Positions 31,117-40,114 of a DNA stretch of 64,000 bases are shown here, piece by piece. Every line of letters begins with the position of its first letter. Position 1 is the first letter of the stretch. Under the pieces are notes generated by a model. It had not been told where the DNA came from and did no database searches. It was given only the letters and a program-made list of their open reading frames with translations. The translations under genes and the position numbers were made by a program. Origin of the DNA: Terriglobia bacterium (GTDB taxonomy: Bacteria > Acidobacteriota > Terriglobia > Bryobacterales > Bryobacteraceae); assembly GCA_020073265.1 (NCBI GenBank), contig JAIQFN010000062.1:1-64000 (forward strand), in the 5' to 3' direction.

Positions 31117-31162
31117 CCACTCCCTCCAACTCTTCCCAATGTTTGTATCTGCTTGAAATGAA

Positions 31163-31239
31163 TGGTGGGCGCGACAGGACTCGAACCTGTGACCTCCTGC
31201 GTGTGAAGCAGGCGCTCTAACCAACTGAGCTACGCGCCC
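31163..31239 (-). tRNA. tRNA-Val (anticodon CAC)
   Basis: On the minus strand the 77 bases fold as a complete tRNA: the acceptor stem GGGCGCG pairs with CGCGCCC, the D arm contains AGCTCAGTTGGTTAGAGC, the anticodon stem CCTGC/GCAGG holds loop TTCACAC with anticodon CAC, and the T arm is CAGGTTCGAGTCCTG. The terminal CCA is encoded. The 3' 45 bases are the right attachment core of the integrated element. Confidence 0.95.
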
Positions 31240-31427
31240 GGAGGCTGGAACCGCCCTCTTAGTTTAGCGCACCTGTTTCCCCGCATCCCGGTTCTACGGC
31301 GTCCGCCGCAGTGGGCGTCGAAAAAAACCATTAGGCCGAATTAAGGCCCCTGCAGCAGCGCCACCCCGCGTCCGATCTTTCTTAGTGACAGACCAGCTTG
31401 GAATTGGCGCGGGACAACACTCCGGAT

Positions 31428-33272
31428 ATGAAAACCATTGGCAAGTATCAGGTGCTCCAGGAAATCGGACGGAGCGCGGCGGGAGCCACCTTTCGCGTAC
31501 ACGACCCGTTTCGAAAGCGCGACCTCGCGTTGAAGGTCCTCAGCCCCTTGGCCGCCCTGAGCGACCAGGCTAAGGATCAACTCTATCGCCAGCTCGCCGC
31601 CTGCGAAGAACTCTCGCATCGGCACGTCGCCAGGATCCTGGACCTGGGCGAGGTGGAAGGCGGAGTCTACATCGCGACCGAACTGCTGCGAGGCACCGAC
31701 CTGCGCGGCCATCTGGCCAGCCCGGACGCGCCCATCGCGCAGCAGCTCACGCTGATGGCGCAGGTGTGCGAAGGAATCGCGGCCGCGCACGCCAAGGGAA
31801 TCGCGCACGGCAATCTCAAACCCAGCAACATTTTCGTCGTCGACGGCCGCGACGCTGTCATTCTCGACCTCGGCGTGGGCTGCTGGCAAAACCTGCTGAT
31901 CGCCGCCGGCGCACGCCTGAACGGACTGCTGCCCAACTATCTGGCGCCCGAGCAGATCCTGGGGCAGGACTTCGACGCGCGCAGCGATCTGTTTTCGCTG
32001 GCGGTGGTGTTGTACGAAATGCTGGCCGGCCGGTATCCGTTCGAGGCTCCAGCGGGCGTGGTCCCTCGCGAGATCGTCCATTCCGAGCCAACCCCTTTGC
32101 GCACGCTGAATCCTCAGGTACCCGAGGAGCTGGAACAAACTCTGGTGCGCGCGCTCAAGAAAGATCCGAAATCGCGGCTGGAGACAGCCAATGAGCTCGC
32201 GGCCAGCTTGTATGCCAGCGCGCTGCAGTTAAGGAGGCACCAACCCACGCCGCCGGCTAACGGGTCAGCGCCGGATTCGGCGGCGGGCGATCTCGGCAAA
32301 GCAGAGACTGCCGCACCGGCTCCCACGCCGGAAGCAGTGGCTCCGCCTTCCTCAACAGAGATACTCGCCCTGGTTTCCGCAACGGGAACGCGCGCGCCGG
32401 CTGATGAGACTGTGACGGCCGCGCCTACGGCGACGACTGAGACCGCCGCTCCGGTTCAGTCGACAGATCCCGAGCCGGCTCCGTCGGTAGAGACAACCGC
32501 GTGCGACCTGGCGACGGAGCCGCTTGCGGTGGCTGTTACGGCGCCGCCCGCAGCCGAGTCCGCCCCCGCTCCCATCGAAACCGCGGCTCCGCTTCAGTCG
32601 GCTTTTGGGTTCCCTCCCGCGACGGAACCTTCGGGGCCCGCTCCCGCGCCGCAGATTTTCGCGCCTGTTGTTGCGAACGAGACTGCGTCCGCGACGGCGG
32701 CCGTTCCGCAAGCCATCGCCGCACAGCCCGCTGCCCCGGCGCCGCCGCCCACACCGCAACTTTCGCCAGGCGCAGCTTGGCCAACTGCCTCAGGTCCCGC
32801 ATCTCCGGCGCAACCTGTGCAGCGAAAAGCGCCCGCGGCCAAGCCCATCAGTCTTCGGAGGCGCATCTTCGTCGTTGCCGTGGCCGCCGCGCTGGCAATC
32901 TGGGCCATGGCCACCATCATTTCGCGCCAGAACCTGCACGCATCCCAGGACAAGACCGTCCAGCCGGCGGTTCAAACCCCGAGCGCCGCGACACCGCCGG
33001 TGCAAGCCACGCCCGAGCCACCCGCTCCGGTCCCGGTGGAGACGGCGCCCGCTCCCGAGCCGGCGCCTCAGCCCAAGAAAGTGGACAGCGCTCCGGCCCG
33101 ATCCGAGCAGATCCTGCGCGTCCAGGTGAAGGCCATGTGGGAAGCAGGCCGCTACGCCGAAGCCATGCGATTGGTGGACAGCGTTCTCGACGAGAGCCCC
33201 TCCAACGCGGAAGCGCGCGCCTGGAAGACGCGGATTCGCGCCGCCCAGGATGCCGAAGCGGCCATGAAATAA
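31428..33272 (+). CDS. membrane-anchored Ser/Thr kinase-like protein, probable pseudokinase
   Basis: A 614-residue protein with an N-terminal kinase fold (1-265): glycine-loop region EIGRSAAGATFRV, ATP-site Lys36 in LALKVL, helix-C Glu60. The catalytic loop reads HGNLKPSN (127-134), so the HRD Asp is replaced by Asn129; DLG at 147-149 stands in for DFG. The glycine loop is also degenerate. Loss of the catalytic base suggests a pseudokinase or very weak kinase. A 210-residue Ala/Pro/Thr-rich linker leads to one membrane segment (480-500), a second Pro-rich stretch and a TPR-like C-terminus (RVQVKAMWEAGRYAEAMRLV) outside. A PEGA-domain gene follows 7 bases later. Confidence 0.82.
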   Translation: MKTIGKYQVLQEIGRSAAGATFRVHDPFRKRDLALKVLSPLAALSDQAKDQLYRQLAACEELSHRHVARILDLGEVEGGVYIATELLRGTDLRGHLASPDAPIAQQLTLMAQVCEGIAAAHAKGIAHGNLKPSNIFVVDGRDAVILDLGVGCWQNLLIAAGARLNGLLPNYLAPEQILGQDFDARSDLFSLAVVLYEMLAGRYPFEAPAGVVPREIVHSEPTPLRTLNPQVPEELEQTLVRALKKDPKSRLETANELAASLYASALQLRRHQPTPPANGSAPDSAAGDLGKAETAAPAPTPEAVAPPSSTEILALVSATGTRAPADETVTAAPTATTETAAPVQSTDPEPAPSVETTACDLATEPLAVAVTAPPAAESAPAPIETAAPLQSAFGFPPATEPSGPAPAPQIFAPVVANETASATAAVPQAIAAQPAAPAPPPTPQLSPGAAWPTASGPASPAQPVQRKAPAAKPISLRRRIFVVAVAAALAIWAMATIISRQNLHASQDKTVQPAVQTPSAATPPVQATPEPPAPVPVETAPAPEPAPQPKKVDSAPARSEQILRVQVKAMWEAGRYAEAMRLVDSVLDESPSNAEARAWKTRIRAAQDAEAAMK

Positions 33273-33279
33273 AACTCCC

Positions 33280-34539
33280 ATGCGACCCAACATGCGTTCA
33301 ATTCTCTGGATCGGGGGACTGCTGGCGGCGCACGCCTGCCTGGCGCAGCACACCGTCGCGATGGAGCACAAGACCTCGCACGCAGCCAGACCCACGGATC
33401 CATTCCTGAGCGGAGCACCGTTCACGCTCGATCAAACGCTGAATCTTCTCAGACAAGACGCCATCCCGTTGCGCCGGCGCAAGGAAGCCATCCAAAGCCG
33501 CGGCGTCGATTTTTCCTGGTCTCAGGAAACGATCGAAAAGCTCAAGGCCACGGGCGCCTCGGCCGAGCTGCTGGAGCTCATCGAGAGCAAGGCCCGGCCC
33601 GCGCCCGCGCCGCCCGCGCCGAAACCTGCTCCGGTAGGCAGCATCAGCTTGAAATGCGCGCCGACTGAGTGCAACGTAGCGGTGAATGGTCACGCGGTGG
33701 GATCCACTTTGTCCGGCACGCTTGAACTGGCTCGGCTCGCGCCGGGCAAGTGGGTGGTCGACCTCAGCAAGAACGGCTATATCAGCCGGCAAAGCTCAGT
33801 GCTGGTCGACGAAAACAAGACCGCAACCGTATCGGCAGTCCTCGAACCGGACCGCACCACCGAAGAAACCTTCGGAACCGAACTGTTCCGGAAAATGGTT
33901 CAGGCTCTGGGCGGCGAAGACGGAATCCAGGAGCTTGGCAGCGTGGAGGCCGCGGGCAGCGCGACTATCTTGACGCGCGACGGCACCAACATCCGCTGGA
34001 GCCTGCGCATGCGCAATCGTCCGGATCGCGGAATATTCCAGGCCAAGGCCGGCAAAGTGGCGCATGAGGTGATGTTCAGCGGCAACGAGTTCATGGCCAG
34101 CAAGAGTTTGAAAGGCCAGGACGCGCTGGAATTGCCGGCGGACTTCGGCTATCTTCGCGACAACCAGCCCGCGGCGCTGATCGCGCGGCTCGAGAAACCG
34201 CGCTACAAAATGGTGGCCAAGCGCGTCGATCCGGAAGCCGGCGGGGAATTCGTCCTGTTCGCCGAGGGAGGCACCGACAAGATCTCCATCGGACTGGACA
34301 GCGACATGCGTCCGCAACGCGTGCGCATCGAAACCGAGACCGGAGTGGGATCGCTGCTGATCACCTACTCGGACTATGTTCAAACCGGCCAGGCCTGGTA
34401 TCCGAAAAGCATGCAGGCCAAGCCGGACGGGCAGCCGCACGGCATCCAGGTTCATTTCGACACAGTGGAGCTAAACCTGAAGTTCAAGGACAGCGACTTC
34501 AAGCTAAAGGGCGGGATCTTCTCCAACTTCTACAACTAA
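33280..34539 (+). CDS. exported PEGA-domain protein
   Basis: A 419-residue protein with a signal peptide (residues 1-22). Residues 45-105 resemble a short helical domain (GVDFSWSQETIEKLKATGAS); residues 118-190 form a PEGA domain (GSISLKCAPTECNVAVNGHA, LAPGKWVVDLSKNGYISR). The larger C-terminal half is beta-rich and recalls outer-membrane lipoprotein-sorting folds (LolA/LppX-type: FRKMVQALGGEDGIQELGSV, YSDYVQTGQAWYPKSM). It starts 7 bases after the kinase-like gene, so the two probably form one envelope signalling or assembly unit. Confidence 0.7.
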   Translation: MRPNMRSILWIGGLLAAHACLAQHTVAMEHKTSHAARPTDPFLSGAPFTLDQTLNLLRQDAIPLRRRKEAIQSRGVDFSWSQETIEKLKATGASAELLELIESKARPAPAPPAPKPAPVGSISLKCAPTECNVAVNGHAVGSTLSGTLELARLAPGKWVVDLSKNGYISRQSSVLVDENKTATVSAVLEPDRTTEETFGTELFRKMVQALGGEDGIQELGSVEAAGSATILTRDGTNIRWSLRMRNRPDRGIFQAKAGKVAHEVMFSGNEFMASKSLKGQDALELPADFGYLRDNQPAALIARLEKPRYKMVAKRVDPEAGGEFVLFAEGGTDKISIGLDSDMRPQRVRIETETGVGSLLITYSDYVQTGQAWYPKSMQAKPDGQPHGIQVHFDTVELNLKFKDSDFKLKGGIFSNFYN

Positions 34540-34612
34540 CGGCGCTGCGCCCGAGCGGACAGTCTTACAAACATATTCGAACCTTTTCGGGGACGACTTC
34601 GTCTAATCTCAT

Positions 34613-34978
34613 ATGAAGCGGGCACAACAAGCGGAGTTGGCATACCGGAAAGCATTCGAAGAGTTCTCCGAGAGGGTACAGCAAGTCCAAGCATTGACAG
34701 CACTTCGGAGCGCGGACCCAAGACAGTTGGATGCTGCCCTGGTGGAACTCGAGAAGGCGCACGTGCTCTACATCGCGCGCCGCGACGAGTGGGTGCAACA
34801 TCTTTTGCCGTCGGGCGATCAGAGGCCCCGGCCGGCCCGCTCACAGCACGAGCACGACGATTGCGTGCGCGCGATCGCCGAGGTGCTGTGGGAAAGCGCT
34901 GGCCGTCCGGAAGGAACCTCGCTCGAAGACTGGCGCCGGGCAGAAGAGATCGTCCGTCAGGCCGCCACGGCAGCCTGA
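34613..34978 (+). CDS. DUF2934-domain protein
   Basis: A 121-residue soluble protein: N-terminal helices (AELAYRKAFEEFSERVQQVQ), a middle segment LEKAHVLYIARRDEWVQHLL and a C-terminal DUF2934 signature, IAEVLWESAGRPEGTSLEDW. DUF2934 is a short helical module of unknown function, common in Acidobacteriota and Rhizobiales. No strong ribosome site is visible. It converges with the HEAT/SEC-C gene at 34984, with 5 bases between the stops. Confidence 0.7.
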   Translation: MKRAQQAELAYRKAFEEFSERVQQVQALTALRSADPRQLDAALVELEKAHVLYIARRDEWVQHLLPSGDQRPRPARSQHEHDDCVRAIAEVLWESAGRPEGTSLEDWRRAEEIVRQAATAA

Positions 34979-34983
34979 CCCGC

Positions 34984-36408
34984 TCACGCGCCGCAACACT
35001 TCTTATATTTCTTGCCGCTGCCGCACGGACACGGATCATTGCGCCCAACTTTGGATGCCGCCGCGGGCGCCGCTTCGTCCTGCTCTTCCTCGGACTCTTC
35101 GGTAAAGAACGCGGGCTTGTGTCCGTGCAGCATCAGCCGCTGATCGAGAGCCAGCCGCACCAGATCGGTTTCGTCGGCGTCCAGACCGCCCGCGAGGTTC
35201 TCGATTTTCTCCAAAAGCGCGCGGACACGTCCACGCGAGGTCTCTCCGGGGGACGCCAACGAGTAAGCGAACAACGCAGGCGTCCGATGTTTCTCCTGGT
35301 GGAAGAACGCTTCCAGGCGCGGCGCTTCCGAGGACAGGTTGAGATAGCCCGTGGCCCAGATGGCCTGGTTCTTGATTTCGGGATCGGGATCGTCCAGGTG
35401 CCTCGCCGGATAGCCGGCAAAGCGGCGGTCCATGGAGCGCGCCATGGCCTTGAGCGCCGCGGCCCGGCCGCGCGAATCCTGATACAGATTCTCGATGGCC
35501 TGGACAACGGTCGCATCGTCGGAATGCCGGGCGAGAGCAATAGTAGCGCCCGCTCTTTCGTCGAGTGACGCTTGCGGGTCGCTCACCACGGCCAGCATGG
35601 TGCGGCGGACTTCCGGCTCGTCACTCAAATCCTCGAGCGCTTCCCAGCAGGCGCGCCGCACCGTCACGTCCGGATCGGCCTTGGCCAGTTCCAGAAGACG
35701 GGCGCGAACCGTCAGCGGAATTTCCGAAGTGCTGTAGCTTGCGGCGACCGCAGTTCGTATTTCGGCCGAGCCGCTCGCGAGCATTTCCAGGCGGTCCTGT
35801 TCGCTGAACGCATCGAAGTCCGGCGCGTCCTTCTCTGCATATTCGGTCCAGATGTCGAACCGGCCGGGAGCCTCGTCGAGGCTTTTCGGACCCAGCGAAA
35901 GAACATCGATGGCGGACTGGACCATCTGGCGCTGCCTCAGATCCTCGGCGGGAAGGCCGGCGAGGGCAGCCTGGAGCGCGGGAAGCGCCGCCGGATCGCC
36001 ATAGATCTCCAGAGACAACGCGGCGTCTGAAACATCCTCGTCGAGCCGGCGAACCAGGACGTCGAGAATCCGGGAATCGCGCACGTTGAGCGAGGCCAGC
36101 ACAAAAGCCAGGTCGCCGGGATCCTGGTCCGAACGTTCTGCGAGCAACTGGAGCAGCGGATCCACCGCGCTGGACCCCAGCCGCACCATGCTCTCCACCA
36201 GTTCGTCGGAAACGTTGAGCGGATCGCGGCGGATCAGATCCATGTAGAACGGGATGGCTTCCGGCGCGGCCAGATGACGGAAGATATCGGCCAGCACTTC
36301 TTCCAGATCGTACGGATCGTTTTCGTGATCTTCGGCGGCGAAGCGCGCCAGGTCCGGGATGGCGCGCGCGGGATTGTCGAAGATCGCGTGCAGGAAACGG
36401 TGATCCAC
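34984..36408 (-). CDS. HEAT-repeat protein with C-terminal SEC-C motif
   Basis: At least 474 residues of PBS-lyase/HEAT-type helical repeats (for example DPDVTVRRACWEALEDLSDE, DDPDPEIKNQAIWATGYLNL), an acidic linker, and a perfect SEC-C zinc motif NDPCPCGSGKKYKKCCG at the C-terminus, as in SecA, where it binds SecB and ribosomes. It may therefore bind ribosomes or preproteins. GTG 36408 is the first standard start, but the frame stays open with coding-like sequence upstream to near 36490 (ILDPAQLAEVPVYRLLEAAA), so a rare start close to the rplI stop is possible. It is the last gene of the ribosomal-protein array. Confidence 0.75.
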   Translation of the reverse strand: MDHRFLHAIFDNPARAIPDLARFAAEDHENDPYDLEEVLADIFRHLAAPEAIPFYMDLIRRDPLNVSDELVESMVRLGSSAVDPLLQLLAERSDQDPGDLAFVLASLNVRDSRILDVLVRRLDEDVSDAALSLEIYGDPAALPALQAALAGLPAEDLRQRQMVQSAIDVLSLGPKSLDEAPGRFDIWTEYAEKDAPDFDAFSEQDRLEMLASGSAEIRTAVAASYSTSEIPLTVRARLLELAKADPDVTVRRACWEALEDLSDEPEVRRTMLAVVSDPQASLDERAGATIALARHSDDATVVQAIENLYQDSRGRAAALKAMARSMDRRFAGYPARHLDDPDPEIKNQAIWATGYLNLSSEAPRLEAFFHQEKHRTPALFAYSLASPGETSRGRVRALLEKIENLAGGLDADETDLVRLALDQRLMLHGHKPAFFTEESEEEQDEAAPAAASKVGRNDPCPCGSGKKYKKCCGA

Positions 36409-36497
36409 GGCGACGTAGCCATGTGCCGCCGCCTCCAGCAGCCGGTAAACCGGAACCTCGGCGAGCTGGGCCGGATCGAGAATGAGATCGGTGCGAA

Positions 36498-36947
36498 CTA
36501 TTCCGCTTCCTTGGTGACGTGCACCGTGATCTCGGTGGTCACTTCGCGGTGCAGGCGCAGCGGCACTTTGAACTCGCCCAAGGTCTTGATCGGCTCATCC
36601 AGCGCCACTTTACGTCGATCGATGGTATAGCCTTGCTTTTCGAGCGCCTCGGTGATGTCCTTGGAGGTCACCGATCCGAAGAGTTGGTCGTTCTCGCCGG
36701 CCTTTTGTGAAATGGTGACGCTCAGGTTGGCCATCATCTTGGCCAGCTCGCCGGCGTCGGCCACCAGCTTGGCCTCCTTGCGCAGATGCGCCTGCCGCTC
36801 CTGCTCGATGATCTTCTTGTTGGCTTCGGTGGCGGGCACGGCCAGCCGCTTGGGCAGCAGATAATTCCGGGCATAGCCGGACGCCACTTTCACCAACTGG
36901 CCGCGTGCGCCCAGCTTGTCGATATCTTCTCTCAGGATGACTTCCAT
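36498..36947 (-). CDS. rplI: 50S ribosomal protein L9
   Basis: A 149-residue protein, normal length. The N-terminal rRNA-binding domain reads MEVILREDIDKLGARGQLVK and VASGYARNYLLPKRLAVPAT, the family signature; a long connecting helix (NKKIIEQERQAHLRKEAKL) leads to the C-terminal domain with LFGSVTSKDI. It lies 9 bases after rpsR in the rpsF-rpsR-rplI order seen in most bacteria. Confidence 0.97.
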   Translation of the reverse strand: MEVILREDIDKLGARGQLVKVASGYARNYLLPKRLAVPATEANKKIIEQERQAHLRKEAKLVADAGELAKMMANLSVTISQKAGENDQLFGSVTSKDITEALEKQGYTIDRRKVALDEPIKTLGEFKVPLRLHREVTTEITVHVTKEAE

Positions 36948-36956
36948 GCTGACTCC

Positions 36957-37256
36957 TTATATGGCCGACGCAAACGGGATGAGCGCGATGTTGCGGGCCT
37001 GCTTGATGGCCTGGCTCAAGCGCCGCTGATGCGGCGTACAGACTCCCGAAATGCGGCGCGGGACGATCTTGCCGCGCTCGGAGATGAACGATGAGAGCAG
37101 TCTCACGTCCTTGTAGTTAATGTCGTCGATCTTCTCGACGCAGAACCGGCACACCTTTTTGCGCCGGAAATACTGCTTCTTGGTCGCGAGCGCCTTGTCG
37201 CCGCCGGTGGGGCGCTGCGACGCGCTGATGGGACGTCCGCCTCTGGTATCCGCCAT
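36957..37256 (-). CDS. rpsR: 30S ribosomal protein S18
   Basis: A 99-residue S18 with a longer than usual basic N-terminus and the conserved core [38 protein letters not shown] and [11 protein letters not shown]. It retains paired cysteines (CRFC) typical of zinc-type S18. It lies 12 bases after rpsF and 9 before rplI. Confidence 0.97.
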   Translation of the reverse strand: MADTRGGRPISASQRPTGGDKALATKKQYFRRKKVCRFCVEKIDDINYKDVRLLSSFISERGKIVPRRISGVCTPHQRRLSQAIKQARNIALIPFASAI

Positions 37257-37268
37257 GCTGGTTTCTCC

Positions 37269-37739
37269 TTAGACCTTTTCCTTGTCGGATGGAACGCCAG
37301 GCATGGGTGCGCCGGGCCGGGGTCCGGCGGGCTCGGCCGCGCCCGCCATAACATGCTCGGCGGACGGCAGACTGGGCGCCGCAAGCGGTGGCGCCGGCTT
37401 GCGGGCCGCGCGCTTCTCCCGCGCCTTTTTGCGCTTCTCCACCTTCTTCATCTTTTCGTCCACGCGAACCGTCAGGAACTTCAATACCAGGTCGGTAACG
37501 CGCAAACGCCGCTCCAGCTCGCGCACGGTCTCCGGCTGCGCGGTGAACTGCAGCAGCACGTAGAACCCTTCGTTGCGCTTCTGGACGCGATAGGCCAGCT
37601 TGCGGACGCCCCACTTCTCGGACTTGTCCACATTCCCGCCGCCGCTGGCAATCTGGGCGGTCAACTGCTCGATCAGTTGATCGATTTCCTCCTCCGGCGC
37701 ATCCGGCCGGACGATGAACAACTCTTCGTAGATCCTCAT
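37269..37739 (-). CDS. rpsF: 30S ribosomal protein S6
   Basis: A 156-residue S6: [40 protein letters not shown] and [16 protein letters not shown] match the core, which ends near residue 100. A C-terminal extension of about 55 residues rich in Lys, Pro and Ala is longer than in E. coli before processing. Its ATG overlaps the pth stop by four bases, indicating translational coupling. Confidence 0.95.
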   Translation of the reverse strand: MRIYEELFIVRPDAPEEEIDQLIEQLTAQIASGGGNVDKSEKWGVRKLAYRVQKRNEGFYVLLQFTAQPETVRELERRLRVTDLVLKFLTVRVDEKMKKVEKRKKAREKRAARKPAPPLAAPSLPSAEHVMAGAAEPAGPRPGAPMPGVPSDKEKV

Positions 37740-38335
37740 TCTTCCTCGTTTGAGCCTGGGGCGCGACGATTGAATTTCGCCATGGACTTTTCGACGCCTT
37801 CAGCGATTATGGACTCGACTGCATCGGACGCGTAGTCCAGCAGTTCGTCCAGTTCCTCTCTCTGCGCCCGCTTCAACTTCGCGAGCACAATGCGGACGCC
37901 GTCTTTTTCGCGACGGCCCCCATGAATCCCCAGGCGAACCCGGGGAAATTGGCTGGTCCCGACATCGCGGATGATGGAGTCAACTCCGCGATGGCCGGCC
38001 GCCGATCCGGACGGCCGGATCCGCACAGAACGCCAGGGCAGATCCAGCTCGTCATAAACCAGAATCAAGTCCGCCGGGGCGATCTCATGCTTGACCAGCA
38101 GCCCCTGGACCGACTCGCCGCTCAGATTCATGAACGTCTGCGGCTTGGCGAGCATCACTCGCTTGCCCGCCACGGTTCCCTGCCCGACCAGCGCCCGGCA
38201 ATCCTTGCGCCCGACCTTGATTCCGCCGCGCGCCGCCAGCCGGTCGATCACCAGAAAGCCGAGGTTGTGCGCGGTGTGCTGGTACTCATCACCGGGATTT
38301 CCGAGACCCACCACCAACTTGTCAAACTCGGGCAT
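37736..38335 (-). CDS. pth: peptidyl-tRNA hydrolase
   Basis: A 199-residue enzyme that recycles peptidyl-tRNA. The signature [18 protein letters not shown] carries the catalytic His; [13 protein letters not shown] and [34 protein letters not shown] and FPRVRLGIH complete the conserved set. Length is typical. It overlaps rpsF by four bases and follows rplY by 69 bases, the common rplY-pth order. Confidence 0.96.
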   Translation of the reverse strand: MPEFDKLVVGLGNPGDEYQHTAHNLGFLVIDRLAARGGIKVGRKDCRALVGQGTVAGKRVMLAKPQTFMNLSGESVQGLLVKHEIAPADLILVYDELDLPWRSVRIRPSGSAAGHRGVDSIIRDVGTSQFPRVRLGIHGGRREKDGVRIVLAKLKRAQREELDELLDYASDAVESIIAEGVEKSMAKFNRRAPGSNEEE

Positions 38336-38404
38336 GCCGGCCAGAATCCGGAATACTCACCACCGCCGACCAGTCCGGCTTCCGAATTCCGAGTTCTGAA
38401 TTCC

Positions 38405-39106
38405 TCAGCCTTTCTTCTTGCCCTTCTCGGGCTCGGCTGCAGCCTCCGGTTCTTCCTCCTTCTTGCCCTTCTTGATGACTTCCGGTTCGGCCGGGGCAGC
38501 GGGAGCGCCCTCGACAGCGGCTTCAGCGGCCGGAGCTTCTTCAGCCTTCATCGTGACCACGTGCGCGATCACCTGCTCGGGCTGGCTGACCAGCTTGGCC
38601 GATCCTTCCAGCCGAATGTCGCTGGCGCGCAGATTCTGTCCGATCAGCAGCGGGCTCACGTCGACGGTATATTGTTCCGGAATTTCGTTGGGCAGGCACT
38701 CGATGGTGATCTCGCGGGTAATGATCTCCAGCAACCCGCCTTGCACCTTGACGCCCTCGGGATCTCCGATGGCCTGGACACGGACGTTGACGGTGATGCG
38801 CTTGCTGAGGTCGATGCGTTTCAGGTCGACGTGCAGCAGCGAGTCGCGCACCGGATCGCTCTGCCAGTCGACGATCATGGCGGGCGTCTCTTCCACGCCT
38901 TGGACCGCCAGCTGGAAAATGGTGTTGTGGCCGGCGCCGCTGCGCAGGATTCTGCCGACTTCCTTGGGGTTCACCGAGACCGCGACGGCCGGACGGTCGG
39001 CGCCGTACAACACCCCGGGGGCCAGTCCCCGGACGCGCAGACGACGCGCTTCGTTCTTACCGCGTGATTCGCGCTTCTCGGCGCTGACTGTAATTTCTTT
39101 GCTCAT
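38405..39106 (-). CDS. rplY: 50S ribosomal protein L25 (CTC family)
   Basis: A 233-residue long-form L25: N-terminal 5S rRNA-binding domain (ESRGKNEARRLRVRGLAPGV, VLYGADRPAVAVSV) and the C-terminal TL5/CTC beta domain (GVKVQGGLLEIITREITIE, PEQYTVDVSPLLIGQNLRAS). A highly charged Lys/Glu tail follows. It binds 5S rRNA and is general-stress linked in some bacteria. It lies between prs (63-base gap) and pth. Confidence 0.95.
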   Translation of the reverse strand: MSKEITVSAEKRESRGKNEARRLRVRGLAPGVLYGADRPAVAVSVNPKEVGRILRSGAGHNTIFQLAVQGVEETPAMIVDWQSDPVRDSLLHVDLKRIDLSKRITVNVRVQAIGDPEGVKVQGGLLEIITREITIECLPNEIPEQYTVDVSPLLIGQNLRASDIRLEGSAKLVSQPEQVIAHVVTMKAEEAPAAEAAVEGAPAAPAEPEVIKKGKKEEEPEAAAEPEKGKKKG

Positions 39107-39169
39107 CTCATTACTCCAGCAGGCACTGGCCCGCGTTCTGCTCCTACAGGTCCAGCCTGCGACCTGGGT

Positions 39170-40114
39170 TTATATGAATAGGGTGCTTACCGAACCGTCC
39201 TCGTGGATGGATTGAATGGCTCTTGCGAGCAGGGGCGCCACCGAAAGGGTCTTGATGCGGCAGCACCGCATGGCGTCCTCGCGGAGCGGAATGGAGTTGG
39301 TCACTACTACTTCCTGAATCTGCGAGTTCTCGATTCGCTGGACGGCGTCGCCGGAAAGCACGGCATGCGTGGCGCAGGCGGTGACGCTGAGAGCGCCCTG
39401 CTTGAGCAGGGCTTCGGCGCCTTTCACCAGCGTACCGGCGGTATCAATCAAGTCGTCCACGATCAAACAATGCCGTCCTTCGACGTCGCCGATGATGTGC
39501 ATCACTTCGGCGACATTCACATCCGTGCGGCGCTTATCGATGATCGCCAGCGGAGAATTCATATGCTTGGCGAACGCGCGCGCGCGCTCCACACCGCCGG
39601 CGTCCGGCGAAACCATGGTCAAGTCCCTGCGCCCGATGCTATCGAAATACTCGATCATCACCGGCGCGGCGAAAAGGTGATCGACGGGAACGTCGAAAAA
39701 CCCCTGGATCTGAGCCGCGTGCAGGTCCAAAGTAAGCACACGATCCGCGCCGGCGGTCTGAATCAGATTTGCAATCAACCGGGCGGAAATGGGCATGCGC
39801 GGCTTGTCCTTGCGGTCCTGCCGCGCATACCCATAATAGGGTAACACCGCGGTGATGCGCTCCGCTGAAGCCCGCTTGAGGGCGTCGATCATGAGCAGCA
39901 CTTCCATCAGGTGGCGGTCGACGGGCGTGCAGGTGGGCTGCACCACGAACACGTCGGCGCCGCGGACGTTTTCGAGGATTTGCAGCCGGATCTCGCCGTC
40001 GGAAAAAGGCTCCACCAGGGCCGAGCCGAGCGTGCAACCCAGCGACCCACAGATCTTGGCCGCCAACGCCGGATTGGCGTTGCCGGTGAAGATTTTCATC
40101 TGCTCGAATCTCAT
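39170..40114 (-). CDS. prs: ribose-phosphate pyrophosphokinase
   Basis: A 314-residue enzyme making PRPP from ribose-5-phosphate and ATP. Key motifs: KIFTGNANPALA, the FSDGEI segment, LPYYGYARQDRKDKPRMPIS (ATP loop), DLHAAQIQGFFDVPVDHL and the PRPP loop LIVDDLIDTAGTL. ATG 40114 overlaps the ispE stop in an ATGA, supporting coupling; ATG 40099 is an alternative nearer to typical N-termini. The neighbouring order apt-ispE-prs-rplY-pth brings together PRPP production and use. Confidence 0.95.
   Translation of the reverse strand: MRFEQMKIFTGNANPALAAKICGSLGCTLGSALVEPFSDGEIRLQILENVRGADVFVVQPTCTPVDRHLMEVLLMIDALKRASAERITAVLPYYGYARQDRKDKPRMPISARLIANLIQTAGADRVLTLDLHAAQIQGFFDVPVDHLFAAPVMIEYFDSIGRRDLTMVSPDAGGVERARAFAKHMNSPLAIIDKRRTDVNVAEVMHIIGDVEGRHCLIVDDLIDTAGTLVKGAEALLKQGALSVTACATHAVLSGDAVQRIENSQIQEVVVTNSIPLREDAMRCCRIKTLSVAPLLARAIQSIHEDGSVSTLFI

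Larger units (their letters stand above)
26825..31207. mobile_element. integrative element inserted at tRNA-Val(CAC)
   Basis: The interval is bounded by a perfect 45-base direct repeat, 26825-26869 and 31163-31207. The repeat equals the 3' portion of the tRNA-Val gene, from the anticodon loop through the encoded CCA. The intact tRNA lies at the right end with its 3' end facing the element. A complete tyrosine integrase gene ends 73 bases from that end and an excisionase-like gene precedes it. Cargo: a truncated HTH-like peptide, a DUF433/DUF5615 pair and a TonB-like gene. At about 4.3 kb it lacks transfer or structural genes, so it is a small island or satellite. Confidence 0.85.
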
